In this document: positions 1 through 6,990 of the stretch, one piece after another
How the letters are laid out: each line of letters starts with the position of its first letter
Numbering within the stretch: position 1 is the first letter of the stretch
Origin: Flavobacteriales bacterium
GTDB lineage: Bacteria; Bacteroidota; Bacteroidia; Flavobacteriales; PHOS-HE28
Direction of reading: 5' to 3'
Length of the DNA: 17,480 bases
NCBI GenBank assembly: GCA_008016945.1
Contig: SSGN01000209.1
Location: 1-17,480 of the forward strand
Made by a program: the position numbers and the translations under genes
The notes under the pieces: model-generated
Told to the model about the DNA's origin: nothing
Database searches by the model: none
Seen by the model: the letters and a program-made list of their open reading frames with translations, nothing else

Positions 1-2
1 AC

Positions 3-1019
3 CTGTTTGCGCTGCGCAAGACAACCAACGCCGCCAATCTGGCCTACACGAAATGGGATGATGATGAGGTGGTGCTGGTCGCCATGCCATGCTCCCACAT
101 CGGGGGCACCGGGCTGGGCGTGACGGCCATCGGCTCCGGCCTTCCGGCCTATGTGCTGGCAGAGTTCACGCCTGACGGGCTGTTCGATTCGATCGAGAAA
201 GGCGGCGTGACGCGCTTCTTCATCGTGCCCGCAGCCCTCCACATCCTGCTCCAGCATCCGCGCTGTTCGCAGGTGGATTATAGCCGCCTCAAATATATTC
301 TGTATGGAGCCGCGCCGATCCCGCTCGAATTGTTGCGGGAGTGCATCCAGATGTTTGGCTGCCAGTTCATCCAGAATTACGGCATGACCGAAACCACCGG
401 CACCATCGTGATGCTGCCGCCAGAGGATCATGATCCCAACGGCAATCCGCGCATGCGCAGCGCCGGTAAGCCGCTGCCCGGCGTCGAGATCAAGGTGGTC
501 GATGCCGATGGCAACGAAGCACCGACCGGCGAAGTCGGCGAGGTCTGGACCCGTTCGTCGAACAACATGGTCGGCTATTGGAACCTGCCAGATGCCACTG
601 AAAAGACCCTCACCAATGATGGCTGGGTCAAAACCGGTGATGCCGGTTATATGGATGAGGATGGCTATCTCTATATCCACGACCGGGTGAAGGACCTGAT
701 CATTTCGGGCGGCGAGAATGTGTATCCCGCCGAGGTGGAAAGCGCGATCTATGGCCATCCCGATGTGCTGGAGGTGGCCGTTATCGGCGTGCCCGATCCC
801 AAATGGGGTGAAGCGGTGAAGGCGGTCTGCGCGCCGAAACCCGGCGCGGCGATCGATCCCGACAGCGTCATAGCCTGGGCACGCGAACGCATCGCACCGT
901 TCAAGGTACCCAAGAGCATCGACATCATCGAAGCGCTTCCGCGCAACCCATCGGGCAAAATTCTGCGCAAAGATCTGCGTGCGCCCTATTGGGAAGGTTA
1001 TGATCGGCAGGTGAACTGA
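3..1019 (+). CDS. Acyl-CoA synthetase (AMP-forming), 5' end outside window
   Basis: The frame is open to the left window edge, so this is the C-terminal ~338 residues of a longer protein (the family is usually 500-560 aa). It activates a carboxylic acid to its CoA thioester through an acyl-AMP. Visible family motifs are YGMTETTG, the hinge stretch GWVKTGDAGYMDEDGYLYI, DRVKDLIISGGENVYP and, near the end, NPSGKILRKDLR with the catalytic lysine of the mobile C-terminal domain. The stop is 1 nt before the start of an acyl-CoA dehydrogenase gene, so the two are surely co-transcribed and probably act in series in breakdown of a fatty, aromatic or cyclic acid. The substrate cannot be read from the sequence. 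FadD-like is the best general description; a specialised ligase is equally possible. Confidence 0.93.
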   Translation: MFALRKTTNAANLAYTKWDDDEVVLVAMPCSHIGGTGLGVTAIGSGLPAYVLAEFTPDGLFDSIEKGGVTRFFIVPAALHILLQHPRCSQVDYSRLKYILYGAAPIPLELLRECIQMFGCQFIQNYGMTETTGTIVMLPPEDHDPNGNPRMRSAGKPLPGVEIKVVDADGNEAPTGEVGEVWTRSSNNMVGYWNLPDATEKTLTNDGWVKTGDAGYMDEDGYLYIHDRVKDLIISGGENVYPAEVESAIYGHPDVLEVAVIGVPDPKWGEAVKAVCAPKPGAAIDPDSVIAWARERIAPFKVPKSIDIIEALPRNPSGKILRKDLRAPYWEGYDRQVN

Positions 1020-1020
1020 G

Positions 1021-2202
1021 ATGAGCGAAGCGCAGATAGACCTCAACGCCTTCCGCGCCGAGGTGCGTGGCTGGCTGTCCGAAAACCTGCCGCCCGAATT
1101 GCGGCAGGCGCACAATCGCGCGACCAGCGTGTTCGTCGAAAAGGAATTCAACCTTGCCTGGCAGGCGATCCTGCTGCGTAAGGGCTGGGTCGCACCGCAC
1201 TGGCCCGTCGAACATGGTGGGACGGGCTGGAACGAGGCGCAGCGCTATATCTTCGCCTCCGAATGCGCGCGGGCAGGGGCACCCAGCCTTGCGCCCATGG
1301 GGCTGAAAATGGTCGCGCCCGTGATCATGAAATATGGCAGCGAGGCGCAGAAGGGCTATTATCTGCCCAAGCTGCTCGCCGGTGAGCATTATTGGTGTCA
1401 GGGGTATAGCGAGCCGCAGGCGGGATCCGATCTTGCGGCGTTGCAACTGCGCGCTGACAGCGATGGCGACGATTATGTGCTCAACGGTTCCAAAATCTGG
1501 ACCACGCACGCGCATGTCGCCAACCACATGTTCTGCCTTGCGCGGACCAACCGCGACGGCCGCCCGCAAGAGGGCATTACCTTCCTGCTGCTCGAAATGG
1601 CGACGCCGGGGATCACCGTAAAGCCGATCATCTCGATCGCGGGTGACCATGATTTCAATCAGGTCTTCTTCGACAATGTCCGTGTGCCCAAGGCAAACCG
1701 GCTGGGTGACGAGGGCAAGGGCTGGACGGTTGCCAAGACGCTGCTCGAATATGAACGCGCCGCGGCCTACGCGGCTGGCTTGATCGAAGCGCTGGCCGAG
1801 GTGCGTGCTGCGGCCAAGGATGCCGAACTGCTCGAAGACCCGGCTATCCGTCGCCGCTTTGCCGAACTCGATTCGCAGGTGCGTACGATCCATGCGGTCG
1901 AGGATATGGTGCTTGCGGCGATTGGTGAGGGGCGCGATCCCGGTCCTGCTTCATCGATGCTCAAGGTGCAGGGCACCGAATGCCAGCAAAAGATCCAGGA
2001 GTTGGCAGTCGACGTCGCGGGAATCTACGCTGCACCTTATCAGTATGAGGCACGGCAGGCGGGTAGCAACACCGGCTATGTCGGGCCGGAAAGCGCGCTG
2101 ACCGCGACGGCACGCTATTTCAACGGCCGTGCGGCCTCGATTTACGGCGGATCGAACGAGATTCAGCGTAACATCATGGCCAAGCTAGTTCTGGGCCTTT
2201 AA
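1021..2202 (+). CDS. Acyl-CoA dehydrogenase, FadE/PimC-like
   Basis: A 393-residue FAD-dependent acyl-CoA dehydrogenase, full length for the family, that should introduce the alpha-beta double bond into an acyl-CoA. Seen: an N-terminal helical domain, CQGYSEPQAGSDLA (FAD/substrate loop), SKIWTTHAHVANHMFCLART in the middle beta domain, and the C-terminal IYGGSNEIQRNI signature. The position that is the catalytic Glu in medium-chain enzymes (Tyr-Glu-Gly) is Gly here. The likely base is therefore Glu245 in LLEYERA, as in isovaleryl-CoA-type enzymes and several steroid or pimeloyl-CoA dehydrogenases (inference). It begins 1 nt after the acyl-CoA synthetase stop. It converges on ugd with only 9 nt between the stop codons and no terminator hairpin. 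Confidence 0.93.
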   Translation: MSEAQIDLNAFRAEVRGWLSENLPPELRQAHNRATSVFVEKEFNLAWQAILLRKGWVAPHWPVEHGGTGWNEAQRYIFASECARAGAPSLAPMGLKMVAPVIMKYGSEAQKGYYLPKLLAGEHYWCQGYSEPQAGSDLAALQLRADSDGDDYVLNGSKIWTTHAHVANHMFCLARTNRDGRPQEGITFLLLEMATPGITVKPIISIAGDHDFNQVFFDNVRVPKANRLGDEGKGWTVAKTLLEYERAAAYAAGLIEALAEVRAAAKDAELLEDPAIRRRFAELDSQVRTIHAVEDMVLAAIGEGRDPGPASSMLKVQGTECQQKIQELAVDVAGIYAAPYQYEARQAGSNTGYVGPESALTATARYFNGRAASIYGGSNEIQRNIMAKLVLGL

Positions 2203-2211
2203 CGGCCGAGA

Positions 2212-3513
2212 TTACCGCCCCACACTGTAATAGTCGAAGCCTGCTTTGGCGCCTTCTTCGGGGCGATAGATGTTGCGCAGGTCGACGAGAACGTTGCCCT
2301 TCATCACGCCCTTGAGCTTGGCAAGGTCGAGCGCGCGATAGGCATCCCATTCGGTGACGATGGCGACCGCATCCGCACCCTCGGCTGCGGCATAGGCGCT
2401 CTCAGTCATTTTGACCTCGGGAAGGATCTTGGCGGCTTCTTCCATGCCTTCGGGGTCGTGCGCGTACACCTCGGCGCCCGCATCGATCATCGTCTGGACA
2501 ATGGCGATGGACGGCGCATCGCGCATGTCATCGGTGTTGGGCTTGAAGGTCAGGCCGAACAGCGCAACCTTTTTGCCACGCGCATCGCCGCCGAGCGCGT
2601 TGACGATCTTGCGGCCCATGGCGCGCTTCCTGAGGTCATTGGCCTGCACCACCGCCTCGACGATGCGCACCGGCGTGTCATTGTCCTGCGCGGTCTTGAG
2701 CAGCGCCAGCGTGTCCTTGGGAAAGCAACTGCCACCATAGCCGGGCCCCGCATGCAGGAACTTGCTACCGATACGGTTATCCAGCCCGATACCGCGCGAA
2801 ACATCCTGCACATTTGCGCCAAGCTTCTCGCACAGATCAGCCACTTCGTTGATGAAGGTGATCTTGGTAGCGAGGAAGGCATTGGCCGCATATTTGATCA
2901 GTTCGGAAGAGCGGCGGCTCGTGAAGAGGATCGGCGATTCGTTGAGGAACAGCGGGCGATAAACAGCGCGCATCACCTCGCGCGCCCATTCGACATCGGT
3001 GCCAACGACAATGCGATCCGGTCGCTTGAAATCACCAATCGCTGCGCCTTCGCGCAGAAATTCAGGGTTGGAAACGACTTCGAACTCCAGATCGGGTCGC
3101 ACGTCGCGGATGATGCGCTCGACTTCGTCACCGGTTCCCACCGGGACGGTCGATTTGGTGACAACGACCGTTTTGGGTCCGATGGCAGCACCAATTTCCT
3201 TGGCAGCGGCATAAACATAGCTCAAATCCGCATGACCATCGCCGCGGCGTGAGGGCGTACCCACTGCAATGAACACTGCATCGCAGCCCTTCACCGAGCC
3301 AGCAAGGTCTGTCGAGAAGCTCAGCCGCCCGGCATCGACATTGGTCTTCACCAAGGCATCCAGCCCGGGCTCGTAAATCGGCATGATATTGGCGTTCAGC
3401 CGGTCAATCTTGCTATGGTCCTTGTCGACACAGACCACATCATGCCCGAAATCGGCGAAACAGGCGCCCGACACAAGGCCGACATAGCCCGAACCGATCA
3501 TTGCAATTTTCAT
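2212..3513 (-). CDS. ugd: UDP-glucose 6-dehydrogenase
   Basis: A 433-residue cytosolic enzyme oxidising UDP-glucose to UDP-glucuronate with two NAD+. Seen: N-terminal Rossmann motif GSGYVG (7-12), SNPEFLREG (148-156), the linker helix KYAANAFLATKITFINE, and the catalytic loop GPGYGGSCFPKD with the nucleophile Cys263. The C-terminal UDP-binding domain is complete. The ATG at 3513 follows an AGGA Shine-Dalgarno (GCAGGAATTATAAAATG), which supports this start. It lies 73 nt downstream of wecC on the same strand, so it is probably the last gene of wecB-wecC-ugd. The product would supply an acidic sugar donor for capsule or exopolysaccharide. UDP-ManNAc dehydrogenase is an unlikely alternative, since the neighbour fits that role better. 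Confidence 0.95.
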   Translation of the reverse strand: MKIAMIGSGYVGLVSGACFADFGHDVVCVDKDHSKIDRLNANIMPIYEPGLDALVKTNVDAGRLSFSTDLAGSVKGCDAVFIAVGTPSRRGDGHADLSYVYAAAKEIGAAIGPKTVVVTKSTVPVGTGDEVERIIRDVRPDLEFEVVSNPEFLREGAAIGDFKRPDRIVVGTDVEWAREVMRAVYRPLFLNESPILFTSRRSSELIKYAANAFLATKITFINEVADLCEKLGANVQDVSRGIGLDNRIGSKFLHAGPGYGGSCFPKDTLALLKTAQDNDTPVRIVEAVVQANDLRKRAMGRKIVNALGGDARGKKVALFGLTFKPNTDDMRDAPSIAIVQTMIDAGAEVYAHDPEGMEEAAKILPEVKMTESAYAAAEGADAVAIVTEWDAYRALDLAKLKGVMKGNVLVDLRNIYRPEEGAKAGFDYYSVGR

Positions 3514-3586
3514 TTTATAATTCCTGCGTGAATAGCTGTCAGCAGCACTTTAGTAGGTGCGCCTTCGGGCGGCAAGGTTGCCCGGT

Positions 3587-4885
3587 TCAGCCAACAAGGC
3601 GGAGCGGAGAGGTATTGTTTATAGTCGCTGGCTGGTCCGGCCAGATTCCGCGCGTGTCATAGACTAGCTTTACGCTGCGCTCAGCGAGTGGAATCGCCTT
3701 AAAGGCGTCATGATCGACCAGCGGGATCAGGATTTCACATTCAAGCAAGGCGCTGTCGATGTCGGTCAGTGCAGCGCCACTGCCGTCGAATTCCTTCGGC
3801 AGTGCGGCTGCATAGGGTTCGACTACATGTACCCGATTGCCGAATTTATGTGCGAGTGCTGCCGCCACCTTTTTCGCCGGACTTTCGCGGAAATCGTCGA
3901 TGTTGGCCTTGAAGGCCAGGCCTAAAAGTCCGACTGACATGCCCGGGTTGGCTTCGATCAGTGCCGTCGCCTGCTCGATGACATGGGTGACCTTGCCATC
4001 ATTCACTACGCGCGCGGTGCGGATTAGCGGCGTATGTTCGGGTGCGCCATGGACGATGAACCAAGGGTCGACCGCGATGCAATGGCCGCCGACACCGGGA
4101 CCGGGCTGCAAGATGTTGACGCGCGGGTGACGGTTGGCAAGGCGGATCACTTCCCACACATCAAGCCCCATCTGGTCCGCCACGATCGACAGTTCGTTGG
4201 CAAAGGCGATGTTGACGTCGCGAAAGGCGTTCTCGACCAGCTTGGTCATCTCTGCCGAACGGGCGTCGGTGGTGACGCATTCTCCGCGAACGAAACGCTT
4301 GTAGAAGGACAACGCCTTGCGCGCGCAGCGCGGGGTTATACCGCCGATCGAGCGGTCGTTCGAAATCAATTCTTCGAGGATTTTTCCGGGAAGCACGCGT
4401 TCGGGGCAATAGGCGATGGCGATCTCCGGCGTTTCGGTGGTGATGCCGGGAACTTTCAGGTCAGGACGCAGCTGGGCAATCAGGTCTTTCACACGATCGG
4501 TTGTGCCAACTGGCGAGGTCGATTCCACAATCACCGTATCCCCCACCTTAAGCACAGCCGCGATGCTGGTGGCGGCGGAAAGGACATAGCTGATGTCAGG
4601 TGCGTGATTTTCGCCAAACGGTGTAGGTACCGCGATTACGAAAACGTCGGCTGGTTCGACCACGGTCGATGCGCGCAGCAATTTGCGCTGCACTACGCCT
4701 TGAACCAGTCCGTCAAGGTCGACCTCTTCGATATGAATTTCGCCGCGGTTGATCGTATCCACTACATGCTGGTGCACGTCGACACCCAGAACGCGGCAGC
4801 CCGATCGGGCGATCACAGCTGCGGTTGGCAGGCCGATATAGCCGAGCCCCATCACGCAAACATCGGGTTTCTTATCGGCAAGCAT
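3587..4885 (-). CDS. wecC: UDP-N-acetyl-D-mannosamine dehydrogenase
   Basis: A 432-residue enzyme oxidising UDP-ManNAc to UDP-ManNAcA with two NAD+. Recognised by close likeness to E. coli WecC: GLGYIGLPTAA (13-23), DTINRGEIHI, ESTSPVGTT (121-129), IAYCPERVLPGKI, ENAFRDVNIAFANEL, ANRHPRVNILQPGPGVGGHC with catalytic Cys269, and DPWFIV. The start ATG at 4885 lies inside the 3' end of wecB (14-nt overlap), so translation is probably coupled. WecB directly upstream makes its substrate. Together they supply ManNAcA as in enterobacterial common antigen, but no other ECA genes are present, so a strain-specific polysaccharide is more likely. Confidence 0.95.
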   Translation of the reverse strand: MLADKKPDVCVMGLGYIGLPTAAVIARSGCRVLGVDVHQHVVDTINRGEIHIEEVDLDGLVQGVVQRKLLRASTVVEPADVFVIAVPTPFGENHAPDISYVLSAATSIAAVLKVGDTVIVESTSPVGTTDRVKDLIAQLRPDLKVPGITTETPEIAIAYCPERVLPGKILEELISNDRSIGGITPRCARKALSFYKRFVRGECVTTDARSAEMTKLVENAFRDVNIAFANELSIVADQMGLDVWEVIRLANRHPRVNILQPGPGVGGHCIAVDPWFIVHGAPEHTPLIRTARVVNDGKVTHVIEQATALIEANPGMSVGLLGLAFKANIDDFRESPAKKVAAALAHKFGNRVHVVEPYAAALPKEFDGSGAALTDIDSALLECEILIPLVDHDAFKAIPLAERSVKLVYDTRGIWPDQPATINNTSPLRLVG

Positions 4886-6002
4886 CGGCTACCAGTCCTG
4901 CAATGCGAATGGCTGCCCTGCCATCCCCGAAGGGATTGTGCGCGCGCGCCATGGTTGAATAGGCTGCTTCATCATCCAGAAGCGTGAAAATTTCGGAAAT
5001 GATGCGGTCCTTATCGGTACCGACCAGCTTGGCGGTGCCAGCTGTCACACCTTCGGTCCGCTCGGTCGTATCGCGCATCACCAGCACCGGTTTGCCGAGT
5101 GCAGGCGCTTCTTCCTGCACACCGCCACTATCGGTCAGCATGATATGGCTGATGGCCAGCAGTCGTGCGAAATGTGGGTAATCGAGCGGTTCTATCATCG
5201 CGATGTTGGAATTGGCGCCCAAACGCGCATCCATGACCTTTCGGACATTGGGATTAAGATGTACCGGAAAAATTATGCCTACATCGTCGCGCGCGGCAAT
5301 TGCGCTCAAAGCCGATGCGATACTCTCCATCCCTTCACCAAAATTCTCGCGACGGTGGGTGGTGACGCCGATGATCCGCTTTCCGGCAAAACGCGCCTCA
5401 AGTTCGGATAAACCAGATGCAAGTTGCGGACGGGCCTCAATCTTCTCGGTGACCCAATGCAACGCGTCGATTACAGTATTGCCGGTTATGTGGATGCCCG
5501 AGTCAGCAATGGCCTCCGCACGCAGGGCCGACGCCGAAACATCGGTCGGCGAAAAATGCTGGTCGGCAATCGTGCCGATGATCTTGCGATTCACCTCCTC
5601 AGGCCAAGGCTGGTAGATATCATAGCTGCGGAGCCCTGCCTCAACATGGCTCACCGGAATCTTGCGGTAATAGGCCGCCAGCGCTCCTACCATCGCAGTA
5701 GCCGTATCTCCCTGTACGATCACGCGAGACGGCTTCTCAGCATCCATCACGTCGCCGATGCCGGTGAGCAGCCTGGCTGTCAGCGCATCCAGCGTCTGGT
5801 TGGGCGCCATGACGTTCAAGTCATAGTCAGGGGTAATCTCGCCGATTTCCAGAACTTGGTCGAGCATTTGCCGGTGTTGTCCAGTGACAAGCACGCGGAC
5901 AGTGATCTCTGCGCGCGCCCGCAGAGCATGCACAACCGGGAATAGCTTGATCGCTTCCGGCCGTGTACCAAAAATAATCAGGACGACAGGTTTGTCATTC
6001 AT
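4872..6002 (-). CDS. wecB: UDP-N-acetylglucosamine 2-epimerase (non-hydrolysing)
   Basis: A 376-residue cytosolic epimerase interconverting UDP-GlcNAc and UDP-ManNAc, the usual length for WecB/MnaA. Seen: FGTRPEAIKLFPV at the N terminus, VQGDTATAM (Asp99), HVEAGLRS (Glu121), QPWPEEVNRK (Glu135), THRRENFGEG (histidine near 216), and DSGGVQEEAPALGKPVLVMR with DTTERTEGV, all in the order of E. coli WecB. It is the first gene of the minus-strand sugar-nucleotide operon. The start at 6002 (MNDKPVV) has only a weak ribosome-binding sequence (GCAGAA). It is divergent from the export lipoprotein gene across 155 nt, suggesting shared control of precursor synthesis and export. Confidence 0.95.
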   Translation of the reverse strand: MNDKPVVLIIFGTRPEAIKLFPVVHALRARAEITVRVLVTGQHRQMLDQVLEIGEITPDYDLNVMAPNQTLDALTARLLTGIGDVMDAEKPSRVIVQGDTATAMVGALAAYYRKIPVSHVEAGLRSYDIYQPWPEEVNRKIIGTIADQHFSPTDVSASALRAEAIADSGIHITGNTVIDALHWVTEKIEARPQLASGLSELEARFAGKRIIGVTTHRRENFGEGMESIASALSAIAARDDVGIIFPVHLNPNVRKVMDARLGANSNIAMIEPLDYPHFARLLAISHIMLTDSGGVQEEAPALGKPVLVMRDTTERTEGVTAGTAKLVGTDKDRIISEIFTLLDDEAAYSTMARAHNPFGDGRAAIRIAGLVADACR

Positions 6003-6050
6003 TTCTGCGTTTTAGCGCGGCAGGCCTTAAATTGATACTAAAGCGAGTGT

Positions 6051-6109
6051 TAAGGGTTGTGAAATGTCCTAATCGACATGGCGCTTCCAAAATCAGGCTG
6101 GAACCCTTA
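6051..6109. repeat. Spaced inverted repeat between wecB and the export gene
   Basis: TAAGGGTT at 6051-6058 and its exact complement AACCCTTA at 6102-6109, separated by 43 nt, lie in the 155-nt divergent region. The arms could be two half-sites for a regulator controlling both sides. An 8-bp match has a moderate probability of arising by chance here, so the functional reading is weak. Confidence 0.3.
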
Positions 6110-6110
6110 G

Positions 6111-6138
6111 CTGCCATCGTCTAGCAGGCGACTATATT
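6111..6138 (+). promoter_or_regulatory. Candidate sigma-70-type promoter of the export lipoprotein gene
   Basis: CTGCCA at 6111-6116 (4/6 to TTGACA), a 16-nt spacer, and TATATT at 6133-6138 (5/6 to TATAAT). This would start transcription about 14 nt before the ATG at 6158. The ribosome-binding site is weak (CGGAAAC just before ATG). The call is by consensus only. Confidence 0.4.
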
Positions 6139-6157
6139 TATTCGGGAATACGGAAAC

Positions 6158-6877
6158 ATGAAGAATATCGTCCTTCCTCTTGTCGCATTGTCGCTCCTTG
6201 CAGGTTGTGCAGGGCCGGGGAAACTCGGGGGATCATCGAATATTACCGTGATGCAAGGCAGTGAACTGCCTGCACCCGACCGAGCTGACCTGCTCTCTGA
6301 GTCCCGCCCCTATCTCATCGGGCCGTTTGATAAGCTAACGATCGATGTTTTCGGGATTGAAGAGCTGAGTAAGAAGGAGGTTCAGACCGACGCGAGCGGA
6401 CGTATATCCTTTCCGCTGGCTGGGGTGATCGAAGCTGCTGGACGGACGCCTGCTGAAATTGAAGACGAGATCGAGACGCGACTCCGGTCACGCTATGTGC
6501 GCGATCCACAAGTGACGGTGAACCTGCAGGAGACGGTAAGCCAGGTAATTACTGTTGACGGGCAGGTCAAAAAGCCCGGCTTATATCCGGTGATCGGCAA
6601 GATGACGCTGATGCGTGCAGTCGCGACCGCTGAAGGAACCGCTGAATTCGCAAAACTGGACGACGTCGTCATCTTCCGCACTGTGAATGGCCAACAATTG
6701 GCCGCACTTTACAACTTAAAGGCGATCCGTCGCGGCAATTATGGTGATCCGGAAGTATTTGCAAACGATGTTGTGGTTGTTGGCGATTCGCAAGCCCGCC
6801 GCCTGTTCCGCGACGCCCTGCAGGTTGTTCCCTTGCTGACAACACCGCTAATAATTGCTCTGCAGAACAGCAACTAA
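6158..6877 (+). CDS. Polysaccharide export lipoprotein (Poly_export + SLBB), Wza/GumB-like
   Basis: A 239-residue outer-membrane export protein for capsule or exopolysaccharide. Seen: a lipoprotein signal peptide with lipobox LLAGC (Cys17); a Poly_export domain beginning YLIGPFDKLTIDVFG (about 49-115) with SGRISFPLAG and VRDPQVTVNL; an SLBB-like domain beginning ITVDGQVKKPGLYPVIG; and a C-terminal hydrophobic segment LLTTPLIIAL that could be the amphipathic membrane helix. It is much shorter than E. coli Wza (379 aa) and closer to GumB-type proteins, so it has fewer periplasmic repeats. It stands alone: no Wzc/GumC-type co-polymerase follows, and a terminator comes within 50 nt. Divergent wecB links it to the acidic sugar pathway. 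Confidence 0.92.
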   Translation: MKNIVLPLVALSLLAGCAGPGKLGGSSNITVMQGSELPAPDRADLLSESRPYLIGPFDKLTIDVFGIEELSKKEVQTDASGRISFPLAGVIEAAGRTPAEIEDEIETRLRSRYVRDPQVTVNLQETVSQVITVDGQVKKPGLYPVIGKMTLMRAVATAEGTAEFAKLDDVVIFRTVNGQQLAALYNLKAIRRGNYGDPEVFANDVVVVGDSQARRLFRDALQVVPLLTTPLIIALQNSN

Positions 6878-6922
6878 CCGTCATTGCTGTCCCCTTACGG
6901 GGAAGGGCAGGCAAAACAAAAA

Positions 6923-6957
6923 GCGGCGCCCCGGTAATCCGGAGCGCCGCACTTTTT
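6923..6957. terminator. Bidirectional intrinsic terminator
   Basis: GCGGCGC (6923-6929) pairs with GCGCCGC (6944-6950), with an inner CCGG/CCGG stem around a TAAT loop and one C-A mismatch. On the plus strand ACTTTTTT follows; on the minus strand TTTTTGTTTT follows. It can therefore end both the export gene (stop 6877) and the convergent TonB receptor gene (stop 6991). Confidence 0.88.
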
Positions 6958-6959
6958 TG

Positions 6960-6985
6960 TAACTGCCCGCCGAAGCGGGCAGTTA
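6960..6985. terminator. Second hairpin between convergent genes
   Basis: A perfect 11-bp stem, TAACTGCCCGC (6960-6970) with GCGGGCAGTTA (6975-6985), closed by the tetraloop CGAA. There is no clear T-run after it on either strand. It may act as an mRNA 3'-end stabilising hairpin or an auxiliary terminator beside the hairpin at 6923. Confidence 0.65.
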
Positions 6986-6990
6986 TCTTA

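Noticed and set aside
925..1893. 322-codon open frame on the minus strand
   Set aside because: It lies wholly opposite the acyl-CoA synthetase and dehydrogenase genes, has no recognisable motif, and arises from high-GC codon bias on the opposite strand.
2458..3252. 264-codon plus-strand frame opposite ugd
   Set aside because: Shadow of ugd; composition (Arg/His/Asp-rich, no domain) is typical of antisense frames.
3541..3586. GC-rich small hairpins (CGCC-TTCG-GGCG and a GGCAA/TTGCC near-palindrome) after wecC
   Set aside because: The stems are short, there is no T-run in the direction of wecC transcription, and a terminator would cut ugd from its likely operon.
4034..4987. 317-codon plus-strand frame opposite wecC
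   Set aside because: The minus-strand gene matches WecC end to end; this frame has no motif.
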